Positions 34,202-47,500 of a DNA stretch of 64,000 nucleotides are shown here, piece by piece (positions within the stretch are counted from its first letter, which is position 1; each line of letters begins with the position of its first letter). The notes beneath the pieces were generated by a model. It was not told the origin of the DNA, ran no database searches, and was given only the letters and a program-made list of their open reading frames with translations. The position numbers and the translations under genes are program-made. Source of the stretch: Anagrus nilaparvatae (lineage: Eukaryota > Arthropoda > Insecta > Hymenoptera > Mymaridae); the NCBI GenBank assembly GCA_022575985.1, contig JAKSXM010000247.1, forward strand, positions 1,449,501 to 1,513,500, in the 5' to 3' direction.

Positions 34202-36190
34202 TTATTTTCTTTTATAATTTTTTAAGTTATTAGGTCCTAATTTAACATAGTTTTTAATTTTAATTTCGCTTTCCTTTTTTTCTTCTGGAAAAGAAATATT
34301 TGCTTCAAACTTGCTAGTAGAAGCTTGTGAATTCAATTCTTCAAAGACGATATCTTCGAAAGTAATATCCCCTAAATCTTGACTCTCTTGGAAAACTTGA
34401 GAGAGTGTATATTCTTTCTGATTATTTCCATCCATAAGTTCTGATGCAGTGGATGGAAATTTTAATACTAATGGTTGAGCCTGTGATGGTTTTTGATGAT
34501 GATCAACTTCATATTTTCCTGCTGATGGTTGTTGTACGTCTTCAAATGGTTGTTGATGAGCAATAGGTTGTGCAAACTGGAAAGCTCTCACTTGAGATGT
34601 TGGTGGAGAAAGCAATTGCTCTTTGCTCTGCACGACGCATTTCCATTACCTCTTCCAGAGTGTAAAATCCTATCTTCTGCTGCGGACCTCCTAAATATTT
34701 AAAATATGTTTCTCCTTTCAAAGTTTTCTCTTGTGTTTTTTTAATTCTTCATTTTCTTTTCTGGAATAGTATATTCAAATCTTGGAGGAAAATATACTTT
34801 ATTGATTTAAAATATACTTTATTTATTTCCATGTCATCAATATTGGCAATAATTCGAGCACCGTGTTGAGTCATAGTTAAGTATTAGATTTTCATGAAAG
34901 AGCGCAAGGAATACAAGGAGCACATCCTTTAAAATTAAAAATATCTAGAATACATTCTTTATACATACTACATTTAAAATCAATGTATAATTCTTCGATG
35001 GCTTCTCTTGTGCCAACACTGTGTATTATTTTATATTTGTAGTTATTATCTTTTTTAAATTTCATGAAATCTTGTTTTTGTCATTTAAGGCATAAATGAT
35101 AAAATCCACCTGGAGTAATAGTATATTTTACCGATGCATGCATTATTTTTTGATTTTTAATGATACCGATACCACTTTTTATAACTTTATTCAAATTTTT
35201 ATAGGAGTATGTGTGTGTTTCTTTATCGACAAAATTTATTTGGTATTCTCGATAAGGTGAAACACCAAGATTAGTTTGTGATGAATATATAAAATTTTTC
35301 TCATACAAAGACGGTAGCAGTTTTACAATGGGAATCTTAATAGATTTTAGACATGCATCATTCTTAACCTAAAATAAAAAAATGAAAAAAAAATTAAAAA
35401 TTAAAAAGCTAATAAAAAAACTTTTTACCTCTTGTTCAACATTTTGATTATTTTTCAAAGCTACTTTTTTCAGATTTTTCTACATAATTATAATAAATCA
35501 TAATTACTCTTATTGAAAAAAAATTTTTTTAATTAATAATTAAAAATTAAAAATTAAAAGAAAGTTTTTTTTAATCTTATAATGAATGAGAAAAATTTCT
35601 CATCATAGTTTATTTCTTTTTTAATCATAGAATCCTTAATGTCAAAATCAATTTTAAAGGAGTGCGAAGGATTATATACCGATGATTATATAGACTTTAT
35701 TTTACGAAGGATTATATAGACTTTATTTGTAAAATTACTATTCATATTTAAATTGTGATGAAATTTAAGTGAACTGTGTTGTAACTTATAAAGAAGTGAA
35801 CTATCTGCTGATGATGTGGACGAATATTGAATTGAACTTTTATCTTTTCTTGGTGGTATCGATGAATGTTGATTGGGTAAATCTAATGCTTCTACTCCGT
35901 CTATTTTTTTATTTTGATAAATATTTTTAGTAACTGTCTTGGTATTGTCAATTAATCGTGGATGAAATGGCATCGGTTTTGGTTTATAATCAAATAAATT
36001 ATCTGCTGATGATCCACTTGATGTTGATAATCTTGTTAGTGATGTTGATGATGAACCACTTGGTTTAGAATATAATAGTGATGATTCACATGATATTATA
36101 TTTTCATTTGCCTATAATGATAATTCATTTAATTGAGGATGTAACAATAATTTTTTTAAGATAGAATCTTTAGCTGAATTAATAATCTTT
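34202..36190 (-). pseudogene. Unrecognised multi-part protein gene, decayed
   Basis: Several minus-strand open pieces in order: a Ser-rich part (SGSSSTSLTRLSTSSGSS, about 36070); MPFHPRLIDNTKTVTKN and QYSSTSSADSSL (35973-35700); a folded-looking part (YEKNFIYSSQTNLGVSPY, KIMHASVKYTITPGGFYHLC, 35308-35081); a Cys-rich part (FKCSMYKECIL, CAPCIPCALFH, about 34990-34880); YFPPRFEYTIPE (about 34790); QQKIGFYTLEEVMEMRRAEQ (about 34680); and an acidic Gln/Ser-rich C-terminus ending NNLKNYKRK. At least three frame changes or stops separate them. The Cys clusters suggest a zinc-binding domain. It could be a further Polinton ORF or a host gene relic. Confidence 0.4.
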
Positions 36191-36698
36191 GATTTTCTTT
36201 TTGTCCCTTATGGAACAAAATTATAATTAAAAAAATAATATAAACAAATTAATATGTATAAATATATCTTTATATTTAAAGTAATTTTTTTTATTATTGT
36301 TTTCTTCCATCTTATTTTTTAATTGATTTATTGATAATTTATAAATTTTAATAATTGTATGAACACAAAAACTAAAAAAAATTTTCATTTAAACACTAAT
36401 ACAAATGTATTTACAAAATATACATTATTTTTAATGTTCACTTAATTGTTATTTAATTAAATAATTAGCTATATTAAATCAAATAATTAGTTTTTTTTTT
36501 AATTAAAAGATTTTGATAAAAATTCTTGCCAGTAACAGTTTACACATAAGTTAAGCTGTGTTAAAACATGGTATGATTTTTTTCATAAGCAGTGTATTTT
36601 CTAAAATTAAAAAGTATAGATGGCGTATAATATAATTAAAATATTTGAAAATAATAAAATTGAATAATAAAATTAAATAATAAATGATAGAATGTATG
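36191..36698. other. AT-rich, no gene
   Basis: Long A/T tracts only, left flank of the copia element. Confidence 0.4.
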
Positions 36699-36830
36699 TG
36701 TTGGAGAGAGATAGCGATAGGTTGAATAATAACAAGTATTGTGTCGTTTTAACTTAAGGAACTTTATTACGTTATCGTGTGACTTCTGTCTTATATAATT
36801 ACAGACTGATACGCTCTAGGTGCCCAGGAT
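36699..36830 (-). repeat. Copia left LTR, truncated
   Basis: Nearly identical to 40371-40502 (a handful of differences, such as GGTTGAAT/GGTTAAAT and TAGGTGCC/TAAGCGCC). The rest of the LTR is missing at its junction with the pre-integrase frame. The high LTR identity suggests a young insertion. Confidence 0.85.
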
Positions 36831-37450
36831 TATCAAAAATAGCTTTATTTAATTCTTTAAAGTCAGGAAACTGTTTTTGTAATTCTTTTAAATAAGAAAC
36901 AGAAGCATGTTCCATTCTAACATGCCAAAGTAAGGCATTATTATTTTTCTTAAACTTTCCGTACTTATCGCTGAATGGGGACTCGTTTTCTTCTATTTCA
37001 ATTTCAGGTAATTCATCAACATTATGAAATTTTCTGTCCCATATTGTAGTATCAAATTTTGAGAACTCATAAATAGGAGTCGTAATTTTATTATTATCGT
37101 TAAGTTTTTCTATACTTTTATCGCTGAGTTTATCTGTATTGATTTCTTTATTTTTATCATTTGTAAAATCGTTTAATATCAAATCATTAGCTTCTATAAT
37201 TTTGCGCTTTACTGATTCATTTTCATTTAATTTACGTGATAATTCAGATACTACACTTCGCGTCATATATCTTGGGTTTGCAATTTCATTAGCATCGCTA
37301 TGAATCATATTTACAAAAATTTTATTTGTATTTTTACTATATTGATTATTACTATTTTTTATTTGGCATTCTACTATCCAATATGGTCGATCGTATATCC
37401 CTGATAAGAAAATTTTGTGAGTTATTGGGTCAAATATATTAATTTTCTTG

Positions 37451-37726
37451 TTATCTAAGTATATGCCAAGTCCTCCAAATTACATTTTCAAAATCAAATA
37501 CTTTATTATTTTTAATACCGATTTCAATCGTACCTGCTCCCTCCGTTTTCATATCGGCTGAGGAGTCTTTATTCGCGCATTTTATAGTGCCTGTATTTGA
37601 TTTATCAAAAGTTTTAAAGAAAAGTTTAGAATTAGTTAAGTGTTCCGTCGCTCCAAAATCTGCTAGGAATTTTATTAAGGGTAAATTATTTTTATTTTCG
37701 CTTAAATTATTTGCCATTTCGTTCAT
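37451..37726 (-). pseudogene. Copia aspartic protease, active site altered
   Basis: The minus frame reads FLADFGATEHLTNSKLFFK. Copia proteases have DSGA at this place, so the residue after the catalytic Asp is Phe rather than Ser or Thr. The rest (GTIKCANKDSS, GAGTIEIG) is typical. The next part (37308-36799) is the GAG-pre-integrase domain (LLWHVRMEHASVSYLKELQK), open for 169 codons and ending inside the LTR. Confidence 0.78.
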
Positions 37727-37782
37727 TATATCACTTCCATTTGTATTATCAATTAAGTCAAAGTAAGGTAATGAATTATGAG

Positions 37783-39470
37783 TTAACAGACACTCACCTC
37801 GGTTTTAAGAACTACCTTGATCGTTAGGTCTATTATCGTTAGCTTTTTGTTAACCTCTTCCAAACCTTCCTCTACTGAATTTTCCTCTGTTAGAAGGCTT
37901 AGAGCGTTGGTTTTCGTTAGTCGTTTCGTCGTCATTTGCTTTTTGTGTACGGTCATTAGTTTGATTTGAATTAAAGTTTCTAGAGGCCTGATTTCGGTTG
38001 TAAGGTCTAAAACGGTTTGGTCTATTAAATTTACCTCTACCTCCTCGTTTAGCTGTTCTTTGGGGGGCATTGGGCAGCAATGTGTGTTGTGAATTGTTGA
38101 CATTCGTAACACTTTTTTAAACCTGACCCTTTCATTGGCCAGTTTGACTCTGAGTGTCCAAAGTCGTCACATTCATGGACTCGCGCTCTTAGGTCTCGTT
38201 TAGCCAGCATTGCCGCCCTTGGAGTCATGTTAGTGCCTGTCAATTGGTTTTTATTAGCCTCAGCTTGTGTAATGAAGCTTTTAAGTGCTTCAAGAGATAG
38301 ACCTTTGCCGTCATTGATAGATTTGGTCATGAATTCAACCGACTGTATCTCGGGAACAGACATCTTTATTGCATTGTAAAAAGCGTCACGTTTTTCTTCG
38401 TCTGTGAAACATTTAGTGCCATCTAAATTTTCGTAATTTCGTGTAAAGTCTTCGAATTTTTCTATGAATTCGGATGCTGTTTCTTTTCCTACGTCATATT
38501 GCAAGGCATATAATTGTTTTCTAATTACTACCGATGTTAAATTTGTTTCACTTCGCTTTATTTCTTTTAATTTTTGAACAATCTCCTGGGGGTCCTGAAT
38601 TCCGGTATCCCGGGAGTAATATTTAGGTTCAATTTTGTTTGTGTCGTAAGTTTATAGTCACGTTTTGTCGATACACTCTTGTTGATGACTTCAAATTGAA
38701 TGACGTCTTTAGCTGCCGAAGCTATGTTATTGTCATTTCAATTACGCTTTTTTCAAGATTGAGTTTTCCCAACTCTTCTCTAAATATTTTAGCCATGTCG
38801 TCACGAGTCAATGATTGTTCCAATTCAGCGTAGGAATTATTGTCGTTTGGGGTGTTGTATTCAGTCGTTTCGTCATCAAGCACTCCATATCTGTGCTCTA
38901 GATCGCCAATAAATTCGCTAAGCCTTTTGGTTTGCGATTTAATCGTTTTTCTAAATGCAGTTACTTCAACTCTGTCACTGTGCTCTTTTTTGATTTTCTT
39001 TAATTAGTTGTTTAATGTTTTCAATTAATTTTTCGTTAGAACTAGTGAAAGCTTTAATGCTTGCCTCTAGGCTTTTCGTAATCGTTTAGAGGATATTTTG
39101 TCTGTCGCATTCGTTCGTTGTCTTATTCGATTTCGTTTCACGTGAGCCCTGCCCATTTGGACTCTATTTTCGTTATCGTTAAATTTTTTGCGACATAAGA
39201 AAACATTGCTTAAAGTTTGCAAAATCAACTTTTGCGTATAGATGTTTACATCCTTTTAGATGCAACATGTATAATATTCGTTATCTTAGGTTTAGCCTTA
39301 CCTATTCTTTCGTTATCGTTATTGGTCGTTGATTGGTTACTGTATGCAGTGCCCTGAGAGTCACCTGAAGCCAATCTAGCAATGCTTTCTTCGTCTTGCT
39401 GTATTAGAGCCCGGGGAACCTCCAAGTTTTTGCCATCGTTTGCACATCGTTTGGCCTCATCGAGAATCAA
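37783..39470 (-). pseudogene. Copia Gag, decayed
   Basis: The minus strand contains a Gag core (KEIKRSETNLTS, LQYDVGKETASEFIEKF, YENLDGTKCFTDEEKRDAF), a CCHC knuckle (CYECQQFTTHIAAQC, about 38085-38060) and an Arg/Asn-rich RNA-binding tail. The longest open piece is 38504-38049. The N-terminal third (39470-38600) is scattered in other frames. It packaged the copia RNA when active. Confidence 0.75.
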
Positions 39471-40370
39471 TCAAATCCCATAAATCATCGTGAATTTGTC
39501 GTTTATTTATGGAATTAATTCAAGACATGAGTTATTTTAATTTTACGGGCTTTGTTTCCTGAATAACTGACCGAACACAAGTCATGTCACTCACAGAAAT
39601 ATTTGAACAGATGCAAATATGAGAACCTGAACACAAGGATAACTCACTCATTTCCATGTAAGGTTATGCATGTAGTTTATCTGGGAACATGCCCAATATG
39701 CATAATCAGCAAGCAAGATTTTTAGGACTTAAAATATATGCATTTATTTATATTTATTACGTACTTATTTTATATTCAGCTGTTTCAGTTTTGAAAACCA
39801 ATGTGTCATTATCGATCGTTATCGTTGTCGTTTCGTTCTTATGATTTTCATTTAATTTAAATACTTTAATGTATTTCTTATAAAATTCTTACTAAAATAG
39901 AGATAAATTTCTTTTAAAAGATTTCGTTAAAAAAAAATTATTTATAGAATTTTCTTCAGAGCATGTGCCCACTTCGAAGATTTTGAAGAAAATTATATTT
40001 TTATTAAATGCTATAGCAGTATATTTGAAAAAAATAAAAAATAATAAAAAATAAAAATTTATACAAATTTACTGGAATCACCCATATACATTTTTATCCA
40101 TGAATATATACTGGTCTCCGAGCGGAGTTCTATGTGTATATTATACGCACTATACATTCGATGCTTTTTGGCGGTAAATTTTCGTTTTCCGTTTTCCTTC
40201 ACCAATAGTACCCACTTTTTAAACAAGTAACACCTACACAACCTACACTTAATCTCTCTCAACAAAATTTAATTTTCCGATATTTAAAATAAGGAAAAAG
40301 AAAGAAAAGAAAACGCCGGTATTTTATGCGCAGTTTGAAGTGCTGGGTCCAGAACCTGATAAAATGTATG

Positions 40371-40571
40371 TGTTGGAGAGAGATAGCGATAGGTTAAATA
40401 ATAACAAGTATTGTGTCGTTTTAACTTAAGGAACTTTATTACGTTATCGTGTGACTTCTGTCTTATATAATTACAGACTGATACGCTCTAAGCGCCCAGG
40501 CTCCCTTCCAGGCCCAATATACATGACTCACACATACATATTTGTATATGTGTTATATGTGTATTCTAACA
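40371..40571 (-). repeat. Copia right LTR, complete
   Basis: About 201 bp with TGTT...AACA ends on the minus strand. It contains TATATAA-like sequence near 40463 and is followed inward by the primer-binding site. Confidence 0.75.
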
Positions 40572-41534
40572 GTAAAATTAAATAAAAAAAGAAAATTGAA
40601 AATACAAGAAATTAAAAAAAAATTTTATTATATATTATATATAGGTGATAGCAACATGGGGGATACCTCCCGAGATATATTCCTACTTTACCAATACACG
40701 CCCTTGAGGTAAATCATCCTTGGGGTATGTACGCATTGGGGCAGGTCTTCTAGTTGGATAGGTCTCCTAGTTGGGCAGGTCTCCTTTGGGTAGAACTCCT
40801 ATAGCTTATATATTTGTATATGCAGCGTAGATAATAAAGGAACCGACTTAGAAAATACCTCTTACTATCATAACACCTTAAATGTCTAATTGAACCTGAT
40901 GCAGTCAAATTTTTTGAATTCTTTCAGATCAGAAATTTTTTAATATATTTCATTAAAAACCCGTTTTTATTTTAAGTTTTTCAAAACGCATGTAAAATTA
41001 GTAGAGAATATTTTAATTTTAAACTGAGTAATAAAAAGTTGTTATTTAAAAATTCGAAATTTTCAAAATAGCTACAAGAATTTCTTGTAAAAATATTGAT
41101 ACTAATCTAAAGGCAGCAAGCACCTTTTTTATATTAAATAAAATAAAATGAATGCAAATTTTAGTTTAAAAATTCTACAATGTAAAAAATTATATAATAA
41201 TTTGCATACATTATTTTTGAAGGTCTCTCCTAATCTTGGTGTATCTTTGTGTAAAAGAGGTTAGTCAAAGAATAAACAAACAAGATTGTATCAAAATTAT
41301 TGTAAAAATCATTTAATAAAGAAAATTTAAAAAAACGAAGAATTTTTACTTAGTTTTAATTTTATATTTTTATTGATAAAATTTTGAAGGGAAGCATTTA
41401 AATAACTTCATTACGTTTGCTATATTTACTTGTATGAGTTAATATTCAGTATGTTAATCAAACTTCAAACAATTAACTAATTTAATTATAAGAATACAAA
41501 AAATTACCTAATAAAATGTTTATAAATATTATAG
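40572..41534. other. Upstream of the first recognised helicase exon, no coding sequence seen
   Basis: It contains short tandem variants of TCTCCTAGTTGGGCAGG near 40745-40790. I looked for an exon encoding a P-loop (GSGK) on the plus strand and found none. Confidence 0.4.
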
Positions 41535-44500
41535 AATACGAAACAGCAAGCAATGCATCAACTGCTGCATGTGCCCATAATAATGGTAAGATTAGAATAA
41601 AAATCTCAAATTATATAAATAATAATTGATGTATTGAATCTAACGGTCATAATTATGAGAGCAGCTGTGAAAAATAAATTTAGCGAATAGAAAATGTTGT
41701 ACAAGATAGAATTTCGCTGTCAAGTGACATAAGTAATGTTTACTATGTATATAAATAAAAAAAATTAATAAAAAATTTTTTTTTATAATTCTATTCACGT
41801 TTTATTACATTCTGTCATTATTTTTTTCAACGGATAAACCTCCTTAAGGTTATCAAAATGAAAAAATTTTTTCAACAGTTCGTTTTAAAATTGCAGAGAA
41901 ATTCTAGTGCTATTGAGATGATTTATTATGAACAGATTTTTATTTTCAAATGTAAATTAATTTTAAAAAGATAAATTATAAAAAATAGGGTGCTAATGAA
42001 GCAGATCGATGAAGCTTAATAAATTTGATAAATAATTGCTTATAGATTACATTCCCAATGAGTTTTATATACATTATCGACTTTATTTTCGTAAATTTAA
42101 TAAAAAACACGTAACATAACCAAAATCTTAAACCAAGATCTTTATTTTTCAACCAATAATTAACATTAAGGTTATAAAAAATGAAAAAAAAATTTTAATA
42201 GTTCATTTTAAAATTGCCCAACTTGAGGAGCTATCCCAGATCTATTGAGATGATTTATTAGGAACAGATTTTTATTTTCAAATGTAAATTAATTTTTTAA
42301 AATTAAAACTTTTATTATCTTTATTTTTATACATAGTGAACATTGTGTCACTTGACAACGAGATTCCATCCTGTACAACATTTTGTATTCTCTAAAATTT
42401 ATTTTTCACAGCTCTCTTAGTTATGAACTTTAAAATACTATAATTATTATAAATTATTCTTCGGTTTAAAACTAAAAAAATTGCCTCAAATTGAAATTTC
42501 TTTTTTCTCTGAAGATTTTCTACTTTGAATATAATTATTTTAACTGTATTTAATTTTTAAGTCTCAAATTTTCCAAAATTGTATTTTTAATTTCGGCTTT
42601 GACATTTTAAAATGTTTTGATTTATTTTTTCTTTAATTTAAGAGCTGGATTCTCAGGCATCAGTTAATTCTACAAATAGTATAATCCAGGAGAACGAACT
42701 TAAAAGAAATGGTTAGACTTTACAAATTAACTAAAAATAAAATTTTACTAACTTTTATTTTAAAATCTCATTTTTTAAATAGAACATGATCCTTCAATTG
42801 CACTTAAAGCTTTTAAATACAAAGCAAAAAATAAACTACCCTCTTCTAAAGTATCGAATAATCGAAAAATAGTTGAAGATGAAACTTCAAGAAAATTTCC
42901 AATGCATTTGTGGAAGTCAAAAAAATCATCTCTCAACGATGAATGTGATTCAAAAGATGTGCCGTCTAAGGGATCTTCAAATACCGACGATAGTATCCCA
43001 GAAAATCCAGAGGAGGTTGATATTGAGACGTTAACAATAAGTGACGACTCTGAAGATGAATCGCGATCAAAACTAATTACAACCAAATCGCAATACTTAC
43101 CATCAATACATCCAGCAGAAAAAGAAATCGAGCCTGCAATATTAAGCATCGATGAAAGTCAGAAACATGTGCAATCTATAAGTAAATCAGAAGAAAGCCA
43201 AGAATCTTCCTTGTCAACACAATCCTTTGTAAAAAAAGAAGATCAGGCTATATCCTCATTATGTGATAGTGAAAAAGATTCCTTACCACTTGTAATATTA
43301 AATAGCGATGATAGTCAGAATTATGCACCGTGCAAATCTGAAGCAGATGCAAGCTCTGAATCTTCATTACTTCAGTTTCCAGTTAAAAAAGAGGTTTTGC
43401 CTATAATAACGTCTGATAGTGAAGAGACTCAAAAAAGTTCTGAATCTTTTGCATACTCTTCTGAAGATTTTTTAAAAAATGTATTAACAGATTTAGAAAA
43501 AAAAAAGGTTCAACCTTTATTCACAACAAGTAGCGAAAACTCACAAGAATTTCAGCCAAGTGAACAATTAAATGTAAGTAAATAAATAAAGTTTTTGTGA
43601 AATAATCATTTATTTCTTTTAAGCAAGATTAATAGCGAAAAAAATACTACCAAACTTATTGCACTTTCAAAATAAAAACTAAAAATCAATTATTCATTGC
43701 AATTTCATAAATACGCTCCTTAATTTTTTTTCTTACATAAATTTTTAAAACTATTGTTTACATTTTTCGTTTAATGTTTAAAAATTTTGAGTTTAAATAA
43801 AACATGAAATTTTGAATATTTCAAATAGTAATAAATAACTTATTTTCTTTTAGAGTGATTCTTAGTGAATCCTGCAAAAGTTTCCAGGTCGGGTCGCTGA
43901 AACTAGCTAAAAATTTTTTTTTGACAATTACCTATCCAAAATGGACTATGATCCCAAATTTTAGCCTTTAATATTGAGACCGATTTTCTCAACCTCGAAA
44001 ACCCTCAGGTAATGTAGAAACTTTCTATTTCCATATTTATTGGTCCACCATATTGGAAAATTGGAAAATTGTTTTCAATAAAAAATTAATAATTACGCCT
44101 CCAGGATATCAATTTTCCATCGTACGGTTCATTTTCAACTCGAAAGTATTCCAGGAAATTACAGAAATTTCAGAGAGTTAACTCCCTGCCCCCGGGAGTT
44201 CAGTCTCTAAATCAGGGAGTTAGATTATTATTTTTTTTTTTTACTCCCTGATTTAGGGAGTTATAACTCTCTGATCCAGAGAGTAATACTACGTGGTTAT
44301 GTTTGTTAGAGTAATCGCACAAATACAAAAAAAATGTAAAAAAACAATATACCATTGAATAAAGGCTAAATTAAGGGCAAACTCGGACAAAAAACCTCCA
44401 GAAATGAAAAGTTGTAGACTATATTGATTTTGCGCTAATTTGAAAGGGGAAACAAAATCGGACATTCCAACCCAGTGCTGCCCCCCCCCCCAGGGGAGGC

Positions 44501-47500
44501 AAAGCTGGGGCAAAACGGTTTTTTGCAAATAACTCAAAAAGTAAGCAAAATATAAAAAAAAAGTTTCAAATAAAAATTGTAGCTGAGAAAATTTCTGACG
44601 AAAATGGTTCTTAGAAATTTTTTAGTCGGGCGCACTGGACCGAGCTATAACTGGTCAAAGTTTAGACCTTTTTTACCAAATTTTCAAAAATCGATGTTTC
44701 ACAACAAAAAAAAAATACGCGTTTTTGATGAGTTTTTTTGATTTTTTGGTAGTCAAAATTATTATATGGCTCATTATCGTTTTTTTTGCAAAAGTGACGT
44801 ACAGCACATTTCCAACTACCAGATGCATTAATTAAAAAAATTTTTTTTTTTAAATTTTTAATTTCAATAAGTTTTTGATGGTACACCATAAAAATCAACA
44901 TAATTTAATGTTTTAACTACTATAAAACATAAAAATATAGCAAAAGATCCTTTACCGTTCCCTGTCACAAAGGAAATTCCTATACTTTGAGTGTCTGTCA
45001 CTCACACCTATCAATTAATTTTCAAAAATTTTTGTTTGGGGATTACTTGCTATATCATAAGGTTAAACTTTTTCCATTCAGAAAAAATTTAAACTTACTT
45101 TTCCTAATTATTACAAGGGTGAGAAAGTGTGTCACACGATTTTACAAAATGTGTACGTAAAACGTATTTTATTTATATTAAATTTGATTTCTCTTCATGA
45201 AAACATTTTTAAAACCTCTAAATCGCATAAATGACAACTTAAATACATAAAAAATAAATTCTCACACCAAGAGCACTTTAAGCGGTCGTTAAATAGGAAA
45301 ACAAAATCAGTTTAAGTTCAGAAATCACGAAGGGACAAAAACAAAAGCCTTTACCGTACCCCCATGGATCTCCGATTAAGAAGCGTTGTAATAAAAATAT
45401 AAAAAACTTAGCAAGTTTCAATCATAAAAATACTTTACTTTCCAAACGGAAAAGTTTTTTTGTTCATTTGTATACGAATTATTTTGATTTTTCTATAAAA
45501 AAGCCTTTACCGTTCCTAGAGTTCCACGATATCGATACGATATTACTTAAAATATCGCTTTAGTCAATATCGTATCGATATTGCCAGCCTTAATATCGTA
45601 TCGATATCGAAAATATCGAAATATCGAGTTCTAAAATTTTTAAATTATAAATTATTTATTTTTTTGTCAAAATTTTTGTGGTTATCTTAAATTTATAAAT
45701 TATAATTAATAATTTTTTTATAAAAAATTAATTCTTTTAAAAAAAGAAGAAAGAAAACGTGTTTTTAGCAATATTTAAAAATTTTATCTAAATATTAATA
45801 AATAATGGCTGAAATTGATAGTGAAAATAATAAAGTAATATTCAAAATATGAGTAAATTTAGTATGGAATTACTTATTAGAGATCCATACTAGGCATTCA
45901 AATTAAAATATGCACTTATTTCAATGTACTTTTTCCTGTTAATGAGTTTTAATTCAAAAAAACGAGAACCATTTTTTTCGAAAAAATTAAAAAATTGCGT
46001 TTTTTTGGATTTGTGCGTTATACATGCGTCTAGAAAATTATGTTATTTCATATTTTTTTAATATTTCTTAGTTTAAAATATTAAGCTTAGCTATTATAGC
46101 AAATATTAAGCTTAAGGTTAAAATATTAGGCTTAGTTTTAAATATTAAGGGCTATAATTTGGGGACATAGTCTATTTTGAAGAGGTAATTGGCAAAAAAA
46201 AATTTTTAGCCGGTTTCAGCGAACCGATCTAGAAACTTTTGCTGAATTCACTAAGAATCACTCTTTAATATTTTAAATAAAATAATTCATTTTAGAAAAA
46301 AAAAGAACGAAAACCACGGAAGCCTCGTAACCAAAATAAAAATGCAGAATCCCCATTAAATGGATGGCTTACTGTAGAAAGTAATAAAAAAGATGGGACA
46401 TACCCAATAAATAGATGGATTAAATCAAAGCCATTACTTTCGATTGAAAGCGAAGATTCTCAAAGTAGTGAAAAATCGACAACTTCAGTTAAAAGCTACA
46501 AATCTGGTAAAAACTTAAAATAATTTTTTTTTCTTTTGACAATAATTCTATTTGGACAATCGATTTCATTTCTACCAAAGATACATGGGGCGCCAGTCAA
46601 AACTCAGAATCGACGGAATTTCTAAATCTTTAAAAAAATTGATCTAAAAGGTACCGTTTTTGCTAAACAGCAGTTCTGAGTTTTGACTGGCCCCTAAATG
46701 CAAATATTAGGGTGATTCAAAAAATAAAAAAAGTGCTTGAAATTAGCTCCTCCTGAAGTAGCATGATACCAAGATACCATGGAAAGTTTTAGCCTATTTG
46801 ATGACGTTTTATTTATTTTTTTTTTCAAAATTGAAAAACGAGGGCGGCTCAAAACAGTTACACAAAATTTTTTTATAAAGATTTAAATATGCCTAAGCGT
46901 ACGTTTTTTTGGTTGCAGGTTTCAAAAATCATGGTCTTAAAATATGAAAATGTGTTTAATACCTCTAAATTTACGAAAAATACCCTTTTTAGAGTGTGGT
47001 TTTTGCGATTTCTTGGTAAAATCGGGTTAATAACTCAAGATATTCTTCTATTTGTTGATAAAAATGTAAAAATATTTTTTCCTTAGGTCAAAAAAGCCAT
47101 AATTTACATTATCGGTTAATGTGGAAAACATATAAGGGCTGAAACCAGGTCAATGCAGCGGTCAAACCACCCCTGGCTTGGCAAATAATATAATAAATGG
47201 AAGATTTTTTTTTTAAAGCTTTTAGCTTTAGGTTAGGTCAAATAAGTAAAAAAAAAATAATTTTAAACACCTAGAAATGAAAAATACCCCCAAATTTTGA
47301 ATCACCCTAATAACAAAGAACATAATATACTGCGTATAGAAGAATATTTCTAATGTGTTTTTTTCCACTGAGTTGAGGTAACAAATAATATAGTTTTGTT
47401 ACCTCAACACCATTTTTAGCTCAAGTAAAGCGCTAGTGTGCTTACGCATAGTATATTGTACTTACTTTACCTATTATTTAATTTTACTCGGTATGGCAAG

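Larger units (their letters stand above)
36699..40571 (-). mobile_element. Copia element, internally deleted
   Basis: The 5' LTR (minus sense) spans about 40571-40371, starts TGTTAGAATACACATATAAC and ends CTCTCCAACA. A primer site ATCAGGTTCTGGACCCAGC follows (about 40361-40343), close to the copia half-tRNA-Met site. Gag, zinc knuckle, protease and GAG-pre-integrase follow in order. The frame then runs straight into the left LTR copy (36699 to about 36830), so integrase, reverse transcriptase, RNase H and the first third of the 3' LTR are deleted. The shared ~8 bases ATGTATG before both LTR edges leave the LTR end uncertain. No clear target duplication is seen. Confidence 0.85.

Noticed and set aside
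42775..43149. 124-codon minus-strand ORF
   Set aside because: Antisense shadow of the Ser-rich helicase exon, whose phase and splice sites are convincing.
46889..47086. ORF in the 604-bp TA element as a transposase
   Set aside because: 65 codons with no DDE or helix-turn-helix motif, far too short for a transposase.
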